Shown: one piece after another, positions 37,602-47,096 of the stretch
Layout: each line of letters begins with the position of its first letter
Position numbering within the stretch: the stretch's first letter is position 1
DNA from: Lachnospiraceae bacterium
GTDB lineage: Bacteria; Bacillota; Clostridia; Lachnospirales; Lachnospiraceae
Assembly (NCBI GenBank): GCA_022510725.1
Contig: JAFLSW010000008.1
Coordinates: 1-64,000 of the forward strand
Direction: 5' to 3'
Length of the DNA: 64,000 bases
Program-made: the position numbers and the translations under genes
Notes under the pieces: model-generated
Databases searched by the model: none
Seen by the model: only the letters and a program-made list of their open reading frames with translations
Told to the model about the DNA's origin: nothing

Positions 37602-39169
37602 AAAACATAACCAAATATTATCGTGAAATAAAAATCGTATATTTGAGATCAGCGGCACTGATCTTTTTGTTGTGCCTTCTTTTATTTCCTGCTTTACGAA
37701 AGTTGGAAAGCACAGGAGATAACATGTATACCGTTGTTTTGAACGGACAGAATGTAGGCATGGTGGACAGCGAAGAAACCGCTAAGGAATATCTGAGAGA
37801 AGCGCGTATCAGACTTGCCAAAGAGTCGGACGGGCTTGTTTTTGTGAATGCCGATCTGGTAACGGAAGGGCAGGAATTGATTATAGGTAAGGTGGATAGT
37901 GAGAGCGATGTAGTAGAAAAAATGTGTGATGTGTTAAAAGGCGGGCAGATCACGGAACGCAGTCTTGCTTATACCATTAAGATCAACGAATTTACCGTTA
38001 ATGTACGGGATGCCGAGGGTGTAACAGAAATCCTGCAGGCAGCTTTGAGTAAATATGATGCCGATAATGAGTTCCAGGTGGAACTGGTATTGGATCCCAA
38101 CAGGGAGATCAATGTCTTGACTACCCGGATCACCACTTCCGATGTGCGGATAAGGGAAGCGAATGTGGTGCCCAGAGCTGGTGCGGATAGAGCTTTGTAT
38201 GAGTCGGGAGAAGCCATACAGACCAGCCTCCAAATGGATTTCGATGATTTTGATTATGGTTTGGTAGATCTGTATTATGTGGATAAGATTGAAGTGATCG
38301 AGACTTATCTCAGTGACGATGAATTGACGGATATTGCCCTGGCGAAAGAAATCCTGACCAAGGATCAGGAAAAGAATACCATCTATGAAGTACAACCCGG
38401 CGATACTTTGTCTGAAATTTCTTTGGCAACGGAAATTCCTCTGGATCGTATCATTGAGATGAATGAGACGCTGGAAAATGAAAATTCCACCATTCGCGCA
38501 GGAGATGAATTGATCATTACCATTCCGGAGCCGGAACTTTCTGTAGAAAGACAGGAAGAGATCTATTATGAAGAAGATTATGACGCTCCTACGGAGTATA
38601 TCTATAACGATGCATGGTATACCACTGATTCGGTAGTAAGACAGCAGCCTTCTGCAGGGCATAGAAATGTAGCTGCCATGGTCACCTATCGCAACCAGAA
38701 TGTGGCTTCCACAGAGATATTAAAAGAAGAGGTTACCATTGCTCCTGTTCCTAAGATTGTGGAGATCGGAACAAGAATTCCACCCACCTATATCAAACCC
38801 ATTTCCGGTGGAAGGATTTCTTCTTCCTTTGGACGGCGGAGCGCACCTACCAAAGGCGCATCCACCTATCATAAAGGTATAGACTGGGCAACGCCGGTGG
38901 GAACTGCCGTTACAGCTTCCTGTTCGGGAACGGTTGTAAGGGCCGGCTGGGCCAGCGGTTACGGCTATGTGGTATATATCAATCACGAAGATGGACGCCA
39001 GACCAGATATGGTCATTTGAGCAAGGTACTGGTAAGTGTGGGACAACGGGTTACGCAGGGACAAAAGATTGCTTTAAGCGGAAATACCGGAAGAAGTACC
39101 GGACCTCATCTGCATTTTGAGATTTTGATCAACGGAACGGCAGTAAATCCATTACAATATCTGAATTAA
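37598..39169 (+). CDS. LysM + (G5-like) + M23 peptidoglycan metalloendopeptidase
   Basis: YEVQPGDTLSEISLATEIPLDRIIEMN LysM; HKGIDWATPVGTAV, GYGYVVYINHEDGRQTRYGHL, GPHLHFEI M23. Confidence 0.93.
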   Translation: MKNITKYYREIKIVYLRSAALIFLLCLLLFPALRKLESTGDNMYTVVLNGQNVGMVDSEETAKEYLREARIRLAKESDGLVFVNADLVTEGQELIIGKVDSESDVVEKMCDVLKGGQITERSLAYTIKINEFTVNVRDAEGVTEILQAALSKYDADNEFQVELVLDPNREINVLTTRITTSDVRIREANVVPRAGADRALYESGEAIQTSLQMDFDDFDYGLVDLYYVDKIEVIETYLSDDELTDIALAKEILTKDQEKNTIYEVQPGDTLSEISLATEIPLDRIIEMNETLENENSTIRAGDELIITIPEPELSVERQEEIYYEEDYDAPTEYIYNDAWYTTDSVVRQQPSAGHRNVAAMVTYRNQNVASTEILKEEVTIAPVPKIVEIGTRIPPTYIKPISGGRISSSFGRRSAPTKGASTYHKGIDWATPVGTAVTASCSGTVVRAGWASGYGYVVYINHEDGRQTRYGHLSKVLVSVGQRVTQGQKIALSGNTGRSTGPHLHFEILINGTAVNPLQYLN

Positions 39170-39289
39170 GGGCAGAAATCACCGGAAATTTATACAAATT
39201 TAACGATTTTTAAATTGCAAGTTTACAATGGGCCTTACTCTGGTATATAATAAAAAAAGTGTAGATGAAAATTTTGTTCGAGGTGCATT

Positions 39290-40579
39290 ATGGAGCAATA
39301 TGCGATTAAGGGGGGCAATCCCCTGGTAGGCGAAGTAGAGATCGGTGGTGCTAAAAATGCGGCACTTGCGATCTTGGCAGCTTCCATTATGACAGATGAA
39401 ACAGTTTTAATAGAAAATATGCCCGATGTCAGGGATACCAATGTCCTGTTACAGGCTATGGAGAGCGTTGGAGCCACTATAGAAAGACTGGATCGGCACA
39501 CCGTCAGGATCAATGGTTCCACCATCCATGATGTGGTATTTGAAGGCAATTACATTAAGAAGATTCGTGCTTCTTATTATCTCTTAGGAGCATTGTTAGG
39601 AAAATACAAGAGAGCAGAAGTGGTTTTCCCCGGAGGCTGCAATATCGGAAGCCGACCTATCGACCAGCATATCAAAGGCTTTAGGGCTTTGGGTGCAAAG
39701 GTGGATTTGGGAGGCATGATCTCAGCTCAGGCAGATCACTTAAAAGGCGGACATATTTATCTGGATGTGGTTTCCGTAGGAGCCACCATCAATATCATGA
39801 TGGCAGCAGCTTTAGCGGAAGGACAGACTATTATAGAAAATGCGGCAAAAGAGCCTCATGTGGTAGATTTGGCCAACTTCTTAAACAGTATGGGAGCCAA
39901 TATCAAGGGAGCCGGCACGGATGTGATCCGTATCCGCGGCGTAGAAAAGCTGCACAAGACGGAGTACTCTGTTATTCCGGATCAGATCGAAGCAGGTACC
40001 TTTATGCTGGCAGCAGCAGCTACCAAAGGGGATATTACCGTTAAGAATGTGATTCCCAAGCACTTGGAGTCCATTACGGCAAAGCTGATGGAGATCGGCT
40101 GTGAAGTAGAAGAATCTGATGATGCGGTAAGGGTGGTTTCTTCCAAGCCTTTATCCCATACGCAGGTAAAGACTCTTCCCTATCCCGGATTTCCTACGGA
40201 TATGCAGCCTCAGATCACAGTAACCCTGGCTCTTTCCAATGGCAGCAGCATTGTGACAGAAAGTATTTTTGAAAATCGTTTCAAATATGTAGATGAGCTT
40301 ACCAAGATGGGCGCATCCATTAAGGTAGAAGGCAGCACAGCCATCATCAACGGCGTATCCAAATATGTAGGAGCCCACATCAGCGCACCGGATCTTCGCG
40401 CAGGCGCAGCCCTTGTGATCGCAGCCCTGGCAGCAGATGGCATTTCCGTAGTGGACGATGTGTTCTACATTGAGAGAGGCTACGAGGATTTTGATGCCAA
40501 GCTTCGTATGTTGGGAGCACAGATTGAGAAGGTTGCTGATGAAAAAGAAGTGAAGAAGTTTAAACTTCGCGTATCCTAA
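39290..40579 (+). CDS. murA: UDP-N-acetylglucosamine 1-carboxyvinyltransferase
   Basis: GGNPLVGEVEIGGAKNAALAILAAS, catalytic FPGGCNIGSRPIDQH, GFPTDMQPQ. Confidence 0.93.
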   Translation: MEQYAIKGGNPLVGEVEIGGAKNAALAILAASIMTDETVLIENMPDVRDTNVLLQAMESVGATIERLDRHTVRINGSTIHDVVFEGNYIKKIRASYYLLGALLGKYKRAEVVFPGGCNIGSRPIDQHIKGFRALGAKVDLGGMISAQADHLKGGHIYLDVVSVGATINIMMAAALAEGQTIIENAAKEPHVVDLANFLNSMGANIKGAGTDVIRIRGVEKLHKTEYSVIPDQIEAGTFMLAAAATKGDITVKNVIPKHLESITAKLMEIGCEVEESDDAVRVVSSKPLSHTQVKTLPYPGFPTDMQPQITVTLALSNGSSIVTESIFENRFKYVDELTKMGASIKVEGSTAIINGVSKYVGAHISAPDLRAGAALVIAALAADGISVVDDVFYIERGYEDFDAKLRMLGAQIEKVADEKEVKKFKLRVS

Positions 40580-40609
40580 AACAGATTTCTAATATGAATG
40601 TCAAAATAA

Positions 40610-40630
40610 AAGCTCGGAATTTCCGAGCTT
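40610..40630 (+). terminator. Stem-loop AAGCTCGG-AATTT-CCGAGCTT between convergent genes
   Basis: Perfect stem after murA stop. Confidence 0.6.
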
Positions 40631-40671
40631 ATTTCATGTCTTTTACATATTTTTCCAGATATATCAGCTAT

Positions 40672-41103
40672 TTATTTATCATATTTTGAAATAATATCAT
40701 CCGGGCGCACAGCCTCTCTGTCAAGAACCCATTCCCTATCCTGATATGCATAGCAGGCCAAACCGGTATCTCCGGACTGTATCCAGATGTTATAGCTGTC
40801 GCTTTCCCAACAGATTCCCCAGAAGTCTCTGGCTCTTGCTGCGTAGAAATCTGCAACCAGTTCATCTGTATCTGCAGAATAAATGGAAACCTTAACCTCT
40901 CTCACAAAATCATCAGGATTTTCTACAGTCTGAAGAGCATAGTATGCATTGTCATAGCTGTAGGTCTTATCCGGTGTAAAAGAACCCCATTTCTCTTCAT
41001 TAATACTTGTATCTTCTGCAATGTCCCTGCTTGTATCGGTGGAAGAACAAGATGTAAAAGCATATGATAAAATCAGCAATATGGAAAATATCCGAGTAAT
41101 CAT
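40672..41103 (-). CDS. Hypothetical lipoprotein
   Basis: Signal peptide with lipobox-like AFTSCSS. Confidence 0.75.
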   Translation of the reverse strand: MITRIFSILLILSYAFTSCSSTDTSRDIAEDTSINEEKWGSFTPDKTYSYDNAYYALQTVENPDDFVREVKVSIYSADTDELVADFYAARARDFWGICWESDSYNIWIQSGDTGLACYAYQDREWVLDREAVRPDDIISKYDK

Positions 41104-41250
41104 GTTTTATCTTCTCCGATTTTTTGATAATATATTATATCTTTATTCATATCTAAAAGTCAAACAATGACATCATATATTTTCTGTCAAATACTGCATA
41201 AAAGTTATGCATCCTATTGACGACGCATAGGAAATATTATATAATGAACG

Positions 41251-41319
41251 TTAGCGAGAAGAATGAGCTTGCTCATTCGGCGAGCGGCGAATGACAATCA
41301 TGAACCGCAGGTTCATGAT
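41251..41319 (+). repeat. Two adjacent perfect hairpins upstream of SAM riboswitch
   Basis: AATGAGC-TT-GCTCATT (41261-41276) and AATCATGAACC-GCA-GGTTCATGATT (41295-41319). Confidence 0.6.
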
Positions 41320-41357
41320 TTAGTAGTTACAGATATAAAAACTCAATATTGCACAAT

Positions 41358-41460
41358 CTCTTATTCAGAGTGGTGGAGGTACAAAGGATCTGTGAAGCCA
41401 CGGCAACCCCGATAGATAATGGAAGGTGCCAACCTGAGCGAGTAATCGAACAATAAGAGG
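41358..41460 (+). ncRNA. SAM-I (S-box) riboswitch
   Basis: CTCTTATTCAGAGTGGTGGAGG...GAAGCCACGGCAACC...GGAAGGTGCCAACCTG...CAATAAGAG; upstream of metK. Confidence 0.93.
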
Positions 41461-41475
41461 ATTTATGTCTGACAT

Positions 41476-41502
41476 ATCCGCTTATGAAAGCGGATTTTTT
41501 TA
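41476..41502 (+). terminator. Riboswitch expression-platform terminator
   Basis: ATCCGCTT-atga-AAGCGGAT TTTTTT directly after S-box aptamer. Confidence 0.85.
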
Positions 41503-41523
41503 TTATAAGGAGGAGAATACAAG

Positions 41524-42711
41524 ATGGATAAAAGATTATTTACATCAGAATCAGTTACAGAAGGCCATCCCGACAAAGTCTGCGATGCCATCTCTGACGC
41601 AATCCTGGATGCATGTATGGAACAGGATCCTATGAGCCGTGTGGCATGTGAGACTTGCTGCTGTACCGGTTTTGTACTGGTAACAGGTGAGCTTACTACA
41701 AAGGCACAGTTAGATATCCCTGCACTGGTTCGCAAGACCGTAGATGAAATCGGTTATAACAGAGGAAAGATCGGATTTGACGCAGACACCTGCGCCGTTA
41801 TGGTTGCACTGGATAAGCAGTCTGCAGATATTGCTATGGGTGTGGACAAAGCGTTGGAAGCAAAAGAAAATAAAATGTCCGATGAAGAGATCGAGGCCAT
41901 TGGTGCAGGCGATCAGGGTATGATGTTTGGCTATGCTACCAATGAGACGGATGAACTGATGCCTTATCCCATCAGCCTTGCACATAAACTGGCATTACAG
42001 CTTACCAAGGTTCGTAAGGACGGCACATTATCCTATCTGCGTCCTGACGGAAAGAGCCAGGTTTCCGTAGAATATGATGAAAATGGCAAGCCTGTTCGTT
42101 TAGAAGCGGTTGTTCTTTCTACTCAGCATGATCCAGATGTGACACAGGAACAGATTCATGCAGATATCAAGAAGTATGTATTTGATCCCATACTTCCTGC
42201 TGAATTAATAGATGGAGACACCAAATTCTTTATCAATCCTACAGGCCGGTTTGTTATCGGCGGACCCCACGGAGATGCAGGTCTGACCGGAAGAAAGATC
42301 ATTGTAGATACCTACGGCGGATATGCTCGTCACGGCGGCGGTGCTTTTTCCGGTAAGGATTGTACTAAAGTGGACCGTTCCGCAGCCTATGCAGCAAGAT
42401 ATGTAGCAAAAAATATCGTGGCAGCAGGCATTGCAGATAAATGCGAGATCCAGCTTTCCTATGCCATCGGCGTAGCACAGCCCACCTCTGTTATGGTTGA
42501 TACCTTTGGAACCGGTAAGATCTCTGATGAAAAACTGGTGGAGATCGTTCGCAAACATTTTGATCTGCGTCCGGCAGGTATTATCAAGATGCTGGATTTG
42601 AGAAGACCGATCTACAAACAGACTGCAGCTTACGGACACTTTGGCCGTACAGATCTGGATCTTCCTTGGGAGAAGACGGATAAGGTGGAGGAACTGAAGA
42701 AGTATTTATAA
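41524..42711 (+). CDS. metK: S-adenosylmethionine synthetase
   Basis: [56 protein letters not shown]. Confidence 0.97.
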   Translation: MDKRLFTSESVTEGHPDKVCDAISDAILDACMEQDPMSRVACETCCCTGFVLVTGELTTKAQLDIPALVRKTVDEIGYNRGKIGFDADTCAVMVALDKQSADIAMGVDKALEAKENKMSDEEIEAIGAGDQGMMFGYATNETDELMPYPISLAHKLALQLTKVRKDGTLSYLRPDGKSQVSVEYDENGKPVRLEAVVLSTQHDPDVTQEQIHADIKKYVFDPILPAELIDGDTKFFINPTGRFVIGGPHGDAGLTGRKIIVDTYGGYARHGGGAFSGKDCTKVDRSAAYAARYVAKNIVAAGIADKCEIQLSYAIGVAQPTSVMVDTFGTGKISDEKLVEIVRKHFDLRPAGIIKMLDLRRPIYKQTAAYGHFGRTDLDLPWEKTDKVEELKKYL

Positions 42712-42731
42712 AGCAATAATAATACTTCTGC

Positions 42732-42933
42732 GCTTCTGACAGATTTTGTCTGCAAGCCGATAAAGCCTTTCAGAAAAAGTCCGCCTGCATATTTCAGAAA
42801 ACATACACACAGCTCATTCCAAAACTCGCTTTGCTCAAACATGTTGGAATGAGCTGTGGTTTTCTCTCATTATGCAGGCGATTTTTCTAAGAAAGCCTTT
42901 AAAAGGCTGTGCAGAACAAAATGCTGCGGAAGC
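42732..42933 (+). repeat. ~200-bp imperfect palindromic element, copy 1
   Basis: Nested paired segments: ATTTTGT/ACAAAAT, TCTGCA/TGCAGA, AGCCTTT/AAAGGCT, AGAAAAA/TTTTTCT, CGCCTGCATA/TATGCAGGCG, AGAAAAC/GTTTTCT, CACAGCTCATTCCAA/TTGGAATGAGCTGTG; homologous in inverse orientation to 47097-47296. Confidence 0.85.
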
Positions 42934-43143
42934 TTTGTATTGCCTGAATATCAGGGAATGGGAATCGGAAAATAAATCATCCAAACACTTGAACAGGATG
43001 AATACTTTTTAAGGGCAAAGCGAGTAGAGATACCTGCATCTATTACAGCTTGTGAATTTTATAGAAAAATGGGTTATGATTATAAAAACGGAATTGCCAA
43101 AATAGATGATGAAAAACTTTATCGACTTGAAAAGTATAGATGA
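42934..43143 (+). pseudogene. GNAT acetyltransferase remnant, 5'-truncated with in-frame stop
   Basis: EYQGMGIGK*IIQTLEQDEYFLRAKRVEIPASITACEFYRKMGYDYKNGIAKIDDEKLYRLEKYR*; TAA at 42973-42975. Confidence 0.8.
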
Positions 43144-43146
43144 AGC

Positions 43147-43186
43147 AAGGTCTTATCCTTATGTCAAAAGGATAAGACCTTTTTAT
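43147..43186 (+). terminator. Rho-independent terminator
   Basis: AAGGTCTTATCC ttatgtcaaaa GGATAAGACCTT TTTA. Confidence 0.8.
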
Positions 43187-43206
43187 TTTTAAATTAGTAA
43201 TATTTT

Positions 43207-43848
43207 TTAATTGATCCTTGAATATCCAAAGCCGTTAGCAAGGGCATCTATGCCAACACCTTCTTTGCAAAGCGCACAGTCTTCCGGTGCATATGTCTTA
43301 TAATCAGCAATATCGGAAGTGCTGAAAAGTGAATTGATTGGAATGCCCATTACGCTTTTGGCAGCGCTGAATACTGCACTAACTCCGCTGATGGTTGCAC
43401 CATAGTAACCGAGAATCTGAGCAGCCTTTAAAATGGTCTTACCTGTTGTTGCAGAAGTTAAAAGCAACAGTACATTTTTGTCTTTGATCATGGGAACAAA
43501 ATTTTCCCGAAATACAAATTGATTGGAATTCGTGAACTCCGGTGTGATAATATTTATGGTATTGCGGGAATTCATGGAGTAGGTTCCTGCTTTGGTCAGA
43601 TCCTGTGCCAGAAATGCCCCAATAACTTCACATCCGTCAATGCACACGATAGTGTCCACAACTGTAGTAACGGCAATCTGTTCGCTGAGAGCCTTAGCTG
43701 TTTCAAAAGCCTCATCAAGCCTGTACTTCAGATTAGTCATGTCCAGAAAATAATTTACATGAGAATTGGGCGTGACGAAATGTCCCGGTATTGCGTTCAA
43801 AACCACATTGGAATTAGATTTGCATGGTATTTTTATTGGCTCTTGCAT
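43207..43848 (-). CDS. Phosphoribosyltransferase-like protein (orotate PRTase-like fold)
   Basis: VVDTIVCIDGCEVIGAFLAQ, NVLLLLTSATTGKTILKAAQIL at PRPP-loop position. Confidence 0.65.
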   Translation of the reverse strand: MQEPIKIPCKSNSNVVLNAIPGHFVTPNSHVNYFLDMTNLKYRLDEAFETAKALSEQIAVTTVVDTIVCIDGCEVIGAFLAQDLTKAGTYSMNSRNTINIITPEFTNSNQFVFRENFVPMIKDKNVLLLLTSATTGKTILKAAQILGYYGATISGVSAVFSAAKSVMGIPINSLFSTSDIADYKTYAPEDCALCKEGVGIDALANGFGYSRIN

Positions 43849-43989
43849 AAACAGACCTCCTTCAATAGATAGCAATTATTGTGTGACAATTCTATATCTA
43901 TATTTTAAATCATAAGACAACTTAATGCAATCTATTATTGAATAAAATACCATATATCGAAATGAGAATATAAACGATATCTTCAAAAA

Positions 43990-44283
43990 TCAGGATTTAC
44001 TATACACTGCATCCCTTAATGCAACCTGTTCGCTTGTATTTTCTTCTGTCTTATCAGAAAATAGAAATCTTTCCGCGCTGCAGCCCTCTTTGTGTAGCTG
44101 CTCTGCCAATTCGTCCAATCCACCGGTGCTAAAAGAGTTATACTCTGCTTCCGAAATTTCATAATATCGGTTATACCAGGCTATCCATGTAACGACGGAG
44201 GCCAAAACATATTTATCCAATTTCGCACAATAACCGACGCTGTAATACTTTTCGCTGCGTTTCATTTCCTTATCAAGCTGCAT
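43990..44283 (-). CDS. Hypothetical protein
   Basis: 97-aa ORF with TTAAGGAGGG RBS on minus strand. Confidence 0.6.
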   Translation of the reverse strand: MQLDKEMKRSEKYYSVGYCAKLDKYVLASVVTWIAWYNRYYEISEAEYNSFSTGGLDELAEQLHKEGCSAERFLFSDKTEENTSEQVALRDAVYSKS

Positions 44284-44317
44284 AATATTTTCCCTCCTTA
44301 ACTTATTAAAGAATTTC

Positions 44318-45334
44318 TTAGAATTCCTCCATTACACTTCTCACATACTCCTGTACCCGGCTGTCATTGGGTGCATACATATATAATTTATCCAAAACAT
44401 TCAGCCACAGAATATCTTCCTTTTCAACCAGCATTTCCATCGTCTTAAATCCGGCTTCTATATCAAAGGCTCTTTTTCTGTCTTCGTCTATTCCCCGCCG
44501 TTCTTCAGAAAAGAATCTTGGCTGCGAGAAATATTTATCATGCGTTTCGTCCTTCACGATCCGCATTATCTGGTCATAGGTTTCTCTGTAAAATTCACGC
44601 TCAAAATGTGCACCTTGAAGATTATCCCAGACATTTGCATCTCCCATAAAAAATTGCGATAGGTCTATCACATAAGGATCATATTTTTGTATCACATAGT
44701 CTTCTAACGCCCTTCCCGGTCCATTGTATTTATCATGACACTGATAAGGCATCTTGTAGGAATCCGGAATCGGAAGGATTGTTCCCTCTTTACTTAAATA
44801 ATAGGTATTTGCCCGGAAACGATTTAGAATAATGTGGTCAGAATCAAATTTTTGTAATATTGTCTCAAAAAATTGATCAATCCATGGGTAGTAAATCCAT
44901 GTAGGCATATCAAAAAAGCACCAACTTTTTATTCCGGTTCTATGCTCTCTATATACATGGGTTTGCAAAAATTCATGAGCTTGTGTCGCAAAAGCCGTAT
45001 TTTTGTAGGAGAGGAATGCATTATGAAAATCAAAAAAATCCATAACCAGATATTTGCTCTCTCCATTCATTAAAAGAGGAACGGTTTCTTTCAGAAGGGT
45101 CTGCTTTAAAGAATGCAATCTGGATTTGTCCCAAAGCTCATCTGCCGTAATGGTTTCGACAGTCTCTTTATCAAAGGGCGGCGGCATCATTGCCAATGCA
45201 ATGTTCTGTTTATCCAGAAAGTATTCCAATTTTAATTCATTGCCTGCAATGCCATGGCCCTTTTGATCTCCGTCCAAAAGTGAAATTCTTGATACACAGC
45301 TTCCCAAGACGGTGATTTTCATATCAAGCTGCAT
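44318..45334 (-). CDS. DUF6270-like protein
   Basis: KITVLGSCVSRISLLDGD N-terminus; ~338 aa. Confidence 0.6.
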   Translation of the reverse strand: MQLDMKITVLGSCVSRISLLDGDQKGHGIAGNELKLEYFLDKQNIALAMMPPPFDKETVETITADELWDKSRLHSLKQTLLKETVPLLMNGESKYLVMDFFDFHNAFLSYKNTAFATQAHEFLQTHVYREHRTGIKSWCFFDMPTWIYYPWIDQFFETILQKFDSDHIILNRFRANTYYLSKEGTILPIPDSYKMPYQCHDKYNGPGRALEDYVIQKYDPYVIDLSQFFMGDANVWDNLQGAHFEREFYRETYDQIMRIVKDETHDKYFSQPRFFSEERRGIDEDRKRAFDIEAGFKTMEMLVEKEDILWLNVLDKLYMYAPNDSRVQEYVRSVMEEF

Positions 45335-45364
45335 TATATCTTTCCTCCGTATATTTTGAACTTA

Positions 45365-45393
45365 TATTACTGATTATTATACTACATCAAATA
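45365..45393 (-). promoter_or_regulatory. Shared promoter-like motif, copy 1
   Basis: Minus-strand TATTTGATGTAGTATAATAATCAGTAATA containing TATAAT; 27/29 identical to 47051-47079. Confidence 0.55.
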
Positions 45394-45476
45394 GGATAAG
45401 TCCAAAGGTCTTGCCAAGATATTCATTGCTATTTCTGTTTTTATGGTCTATGATGAGTGTATGGGAGAGTGAGAAG

Positions 45477-46232
45477 ATGCAGATACATCAATTTGTTGAC
45501 GGGAAAAAACCGATCATGGTTCTGATACACGGAATATTGACACCATGGCAGATCTGGATGCCGCAGATCACTGCATTTAAAGAGCGATATGATGTTTATG
45601 CCGTAGCCTTAAATGCTCACACAGAAGAAGATGCCAGTGAATTTGTTTCTGTCTCTTCTGAAGCAGAGGAAATTATACAATATTTTCTGACACAGAATAT
45701 GGAGACCATCGATGTTTTATGCGGTCTCTCCATGGGTGGTGCCATTGCCCATGAGATTTGGAAGACCGGCAAGCTTACCATTAACAGTCTTGTCTTGGAT
45801 GGTGCGCCGTTAGTACCCTTTCCCCGATTCGCCGAAAAGATCATGATCAGCAATTACATAAAGATCATTCATAGATCAAAAGAGCGGGATCCGAAGGTTT
45901 TGGAAGCCTTCAAGAAAAACTTTCTGCCGGAGAAATATCTGGACAGCTATTTGAAGATAGCAGATTTCATGAGTGATACTTCCATAGCAAATATGGTACA
46001 TGCAGCAAATACCGGCAATCTGTGCAAGGATGTAAATAACCAAAGCAGAATCTTGTTTCTTCATGGTACAAAGGGAAATGAAGTTTTATCCAAAAAGGCT
46101 GCTGCTCTTATGAAAAAATCCTATCCCGAAACAGAGGTCATCTGCTTTAAAGGAGATCCGCATTGTTACAAGGCAACCTATGAACCTGAGAAATGGATAG
46201 AGGCTGTGGATGCTTTTTTGAAAAATCCATAG
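45477..46232 (+). CDS. Alpha/beta hydrolase
   Basis: MVLIHGILTPWQIW, CGLSMGGAIAHE; ATG 45477 preceded by GAGTGAGAAG. Confidence 0.82.
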   Translation: MQIHQFVDGKKPIMVLIHGILTPWQIWMPQITAFKERYDVYAVALNAHTEEDASEFVSVSSEAEEIIQYFLTQNMETIDVLCGLSMGGAIAHEIWKTGKLTINSLVLDGAPLVPFPRFAEKIMISNYIKIIHRSKERDPKVLEAFKKNFLPEKYLDSYLKIADFMSDTSIANMVHAANTGNLCKDVNNQSRILFLHGTKGNEVLSKKAAALMKKSYPETEVICFKGDPHCYKATYEPEKWIEAVDAFLKNP

Positions 46233-46282
46233 GGAAAAGCAACAAGATTTGATGAGTGGACAGATAGATGACAGATCTCGGT

Positions 46283-47023
46283 TTATTTCATTAAGCTTAT
46301 CATTCTCTTTACATATTCCTCTGCATGGTTAATGCTCAAATCTCCGTGAAAATAGCCTTCTAATGTTACCAATATACTGTTGGGAATCAAGTCCCCAATG
46401 ATTCTGGCAGATTTTTTCATAATGGGACGCTCTTTGCTGCCAACAAAAATAAGTACTTTAGCCTGACATGCTGATAAGTTATGGCTTGCACGGTAAGCGG
46501 AATTACCCTTCAGGAATGCAATATAATTCTCTCTGGTAATCTTTCGCGTATCGTTAAAATAGTTATCAAATAGGTTGTCACGGATTTTCAGGCTCGTGAA
46601 TTGCAATTTTGAAAACCATTTTTTCTGAATCAAGCCGTAACTCAGTTTCATGCTTGGCTCAATTAGGATATGGGTTACCGGCATGGGAATAGCGAGGGCA
46701 CTTTCTATTATTGCGTAATTACAGATATCGCTTCTTCGGGCAAGGATTTCCAACAAAATCTGGCCGCCTAATGAGAGTCCGCCAATCATTTTCACTTTGC
46801 CGTTAAAATGATCATCGATGTAATTAATAATGCGGACTGCATTATCCTCTATGGAATTAAAATCATGATCACTTTTGCTGTGACCATCCAGAATGGGAAC
46901 AATTACCTGAAACTGATTCTTTAGCAGTTCAATTTCATCAAGATAATTCCACCAGGACAACCCGCCGCCGTGAAGTAGAATGACAGTTTCTTTATTCTCG
47001 GTCCCAAATTCTTTGATTGTCAT
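46283..47023 (-). CDS. Alpha/beta hydrolase
   Basis: VILLHGGGLSWWNYL, IGGLSLGGQILLE, C-terminal FHGDLSI His. Confidence 0.88.
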   Translation of the reverse strand: MTIKEFGTENKETVILLHGGGLSWWNYLDEIELLKNQFQVIVPILDGHSKSDHDFNSIEDNAVRIINYIDDHFNGKVKMIGGLSLGGQILLEILARRSDICNYAIIESALAIPMPVTHILIEPSMKLSYGLIQKKWFSKLQFTSLKIRDNLFDNYFNDTRKITRENYIAFLKGNSAYRASHNLSACQAKVLIFVGSKERPIMKKSARIIGDLIPNSILVTLEGYFHGDLSINHAEEYVKRMISLMK

Positions 47024-47050
47024 ACTATCACGCCTTTCAATTCCGAATCA

Positions 47051-47079
47051 TATTACTAATCATTATACTACATCAAATA
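47051..47079 (-). promoter_or_regulatory. Shared promoter-like motif, copy 2
   Basis: Minus-strand TATTTGATGTAGTATAATGATTAGTAATA. Confidence 0.55.
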
Positions 47080-47096
47080 AGTTAAATTTTCTATAT

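Noticed and set aside
37934-38662. 242-aa antisense ORF in the ORF track
   Set aside because: Lies wholly opposite the LysM/M23 gene, which has clear domain motifs; translation is Ile/Phe-rich with no recognisable motif
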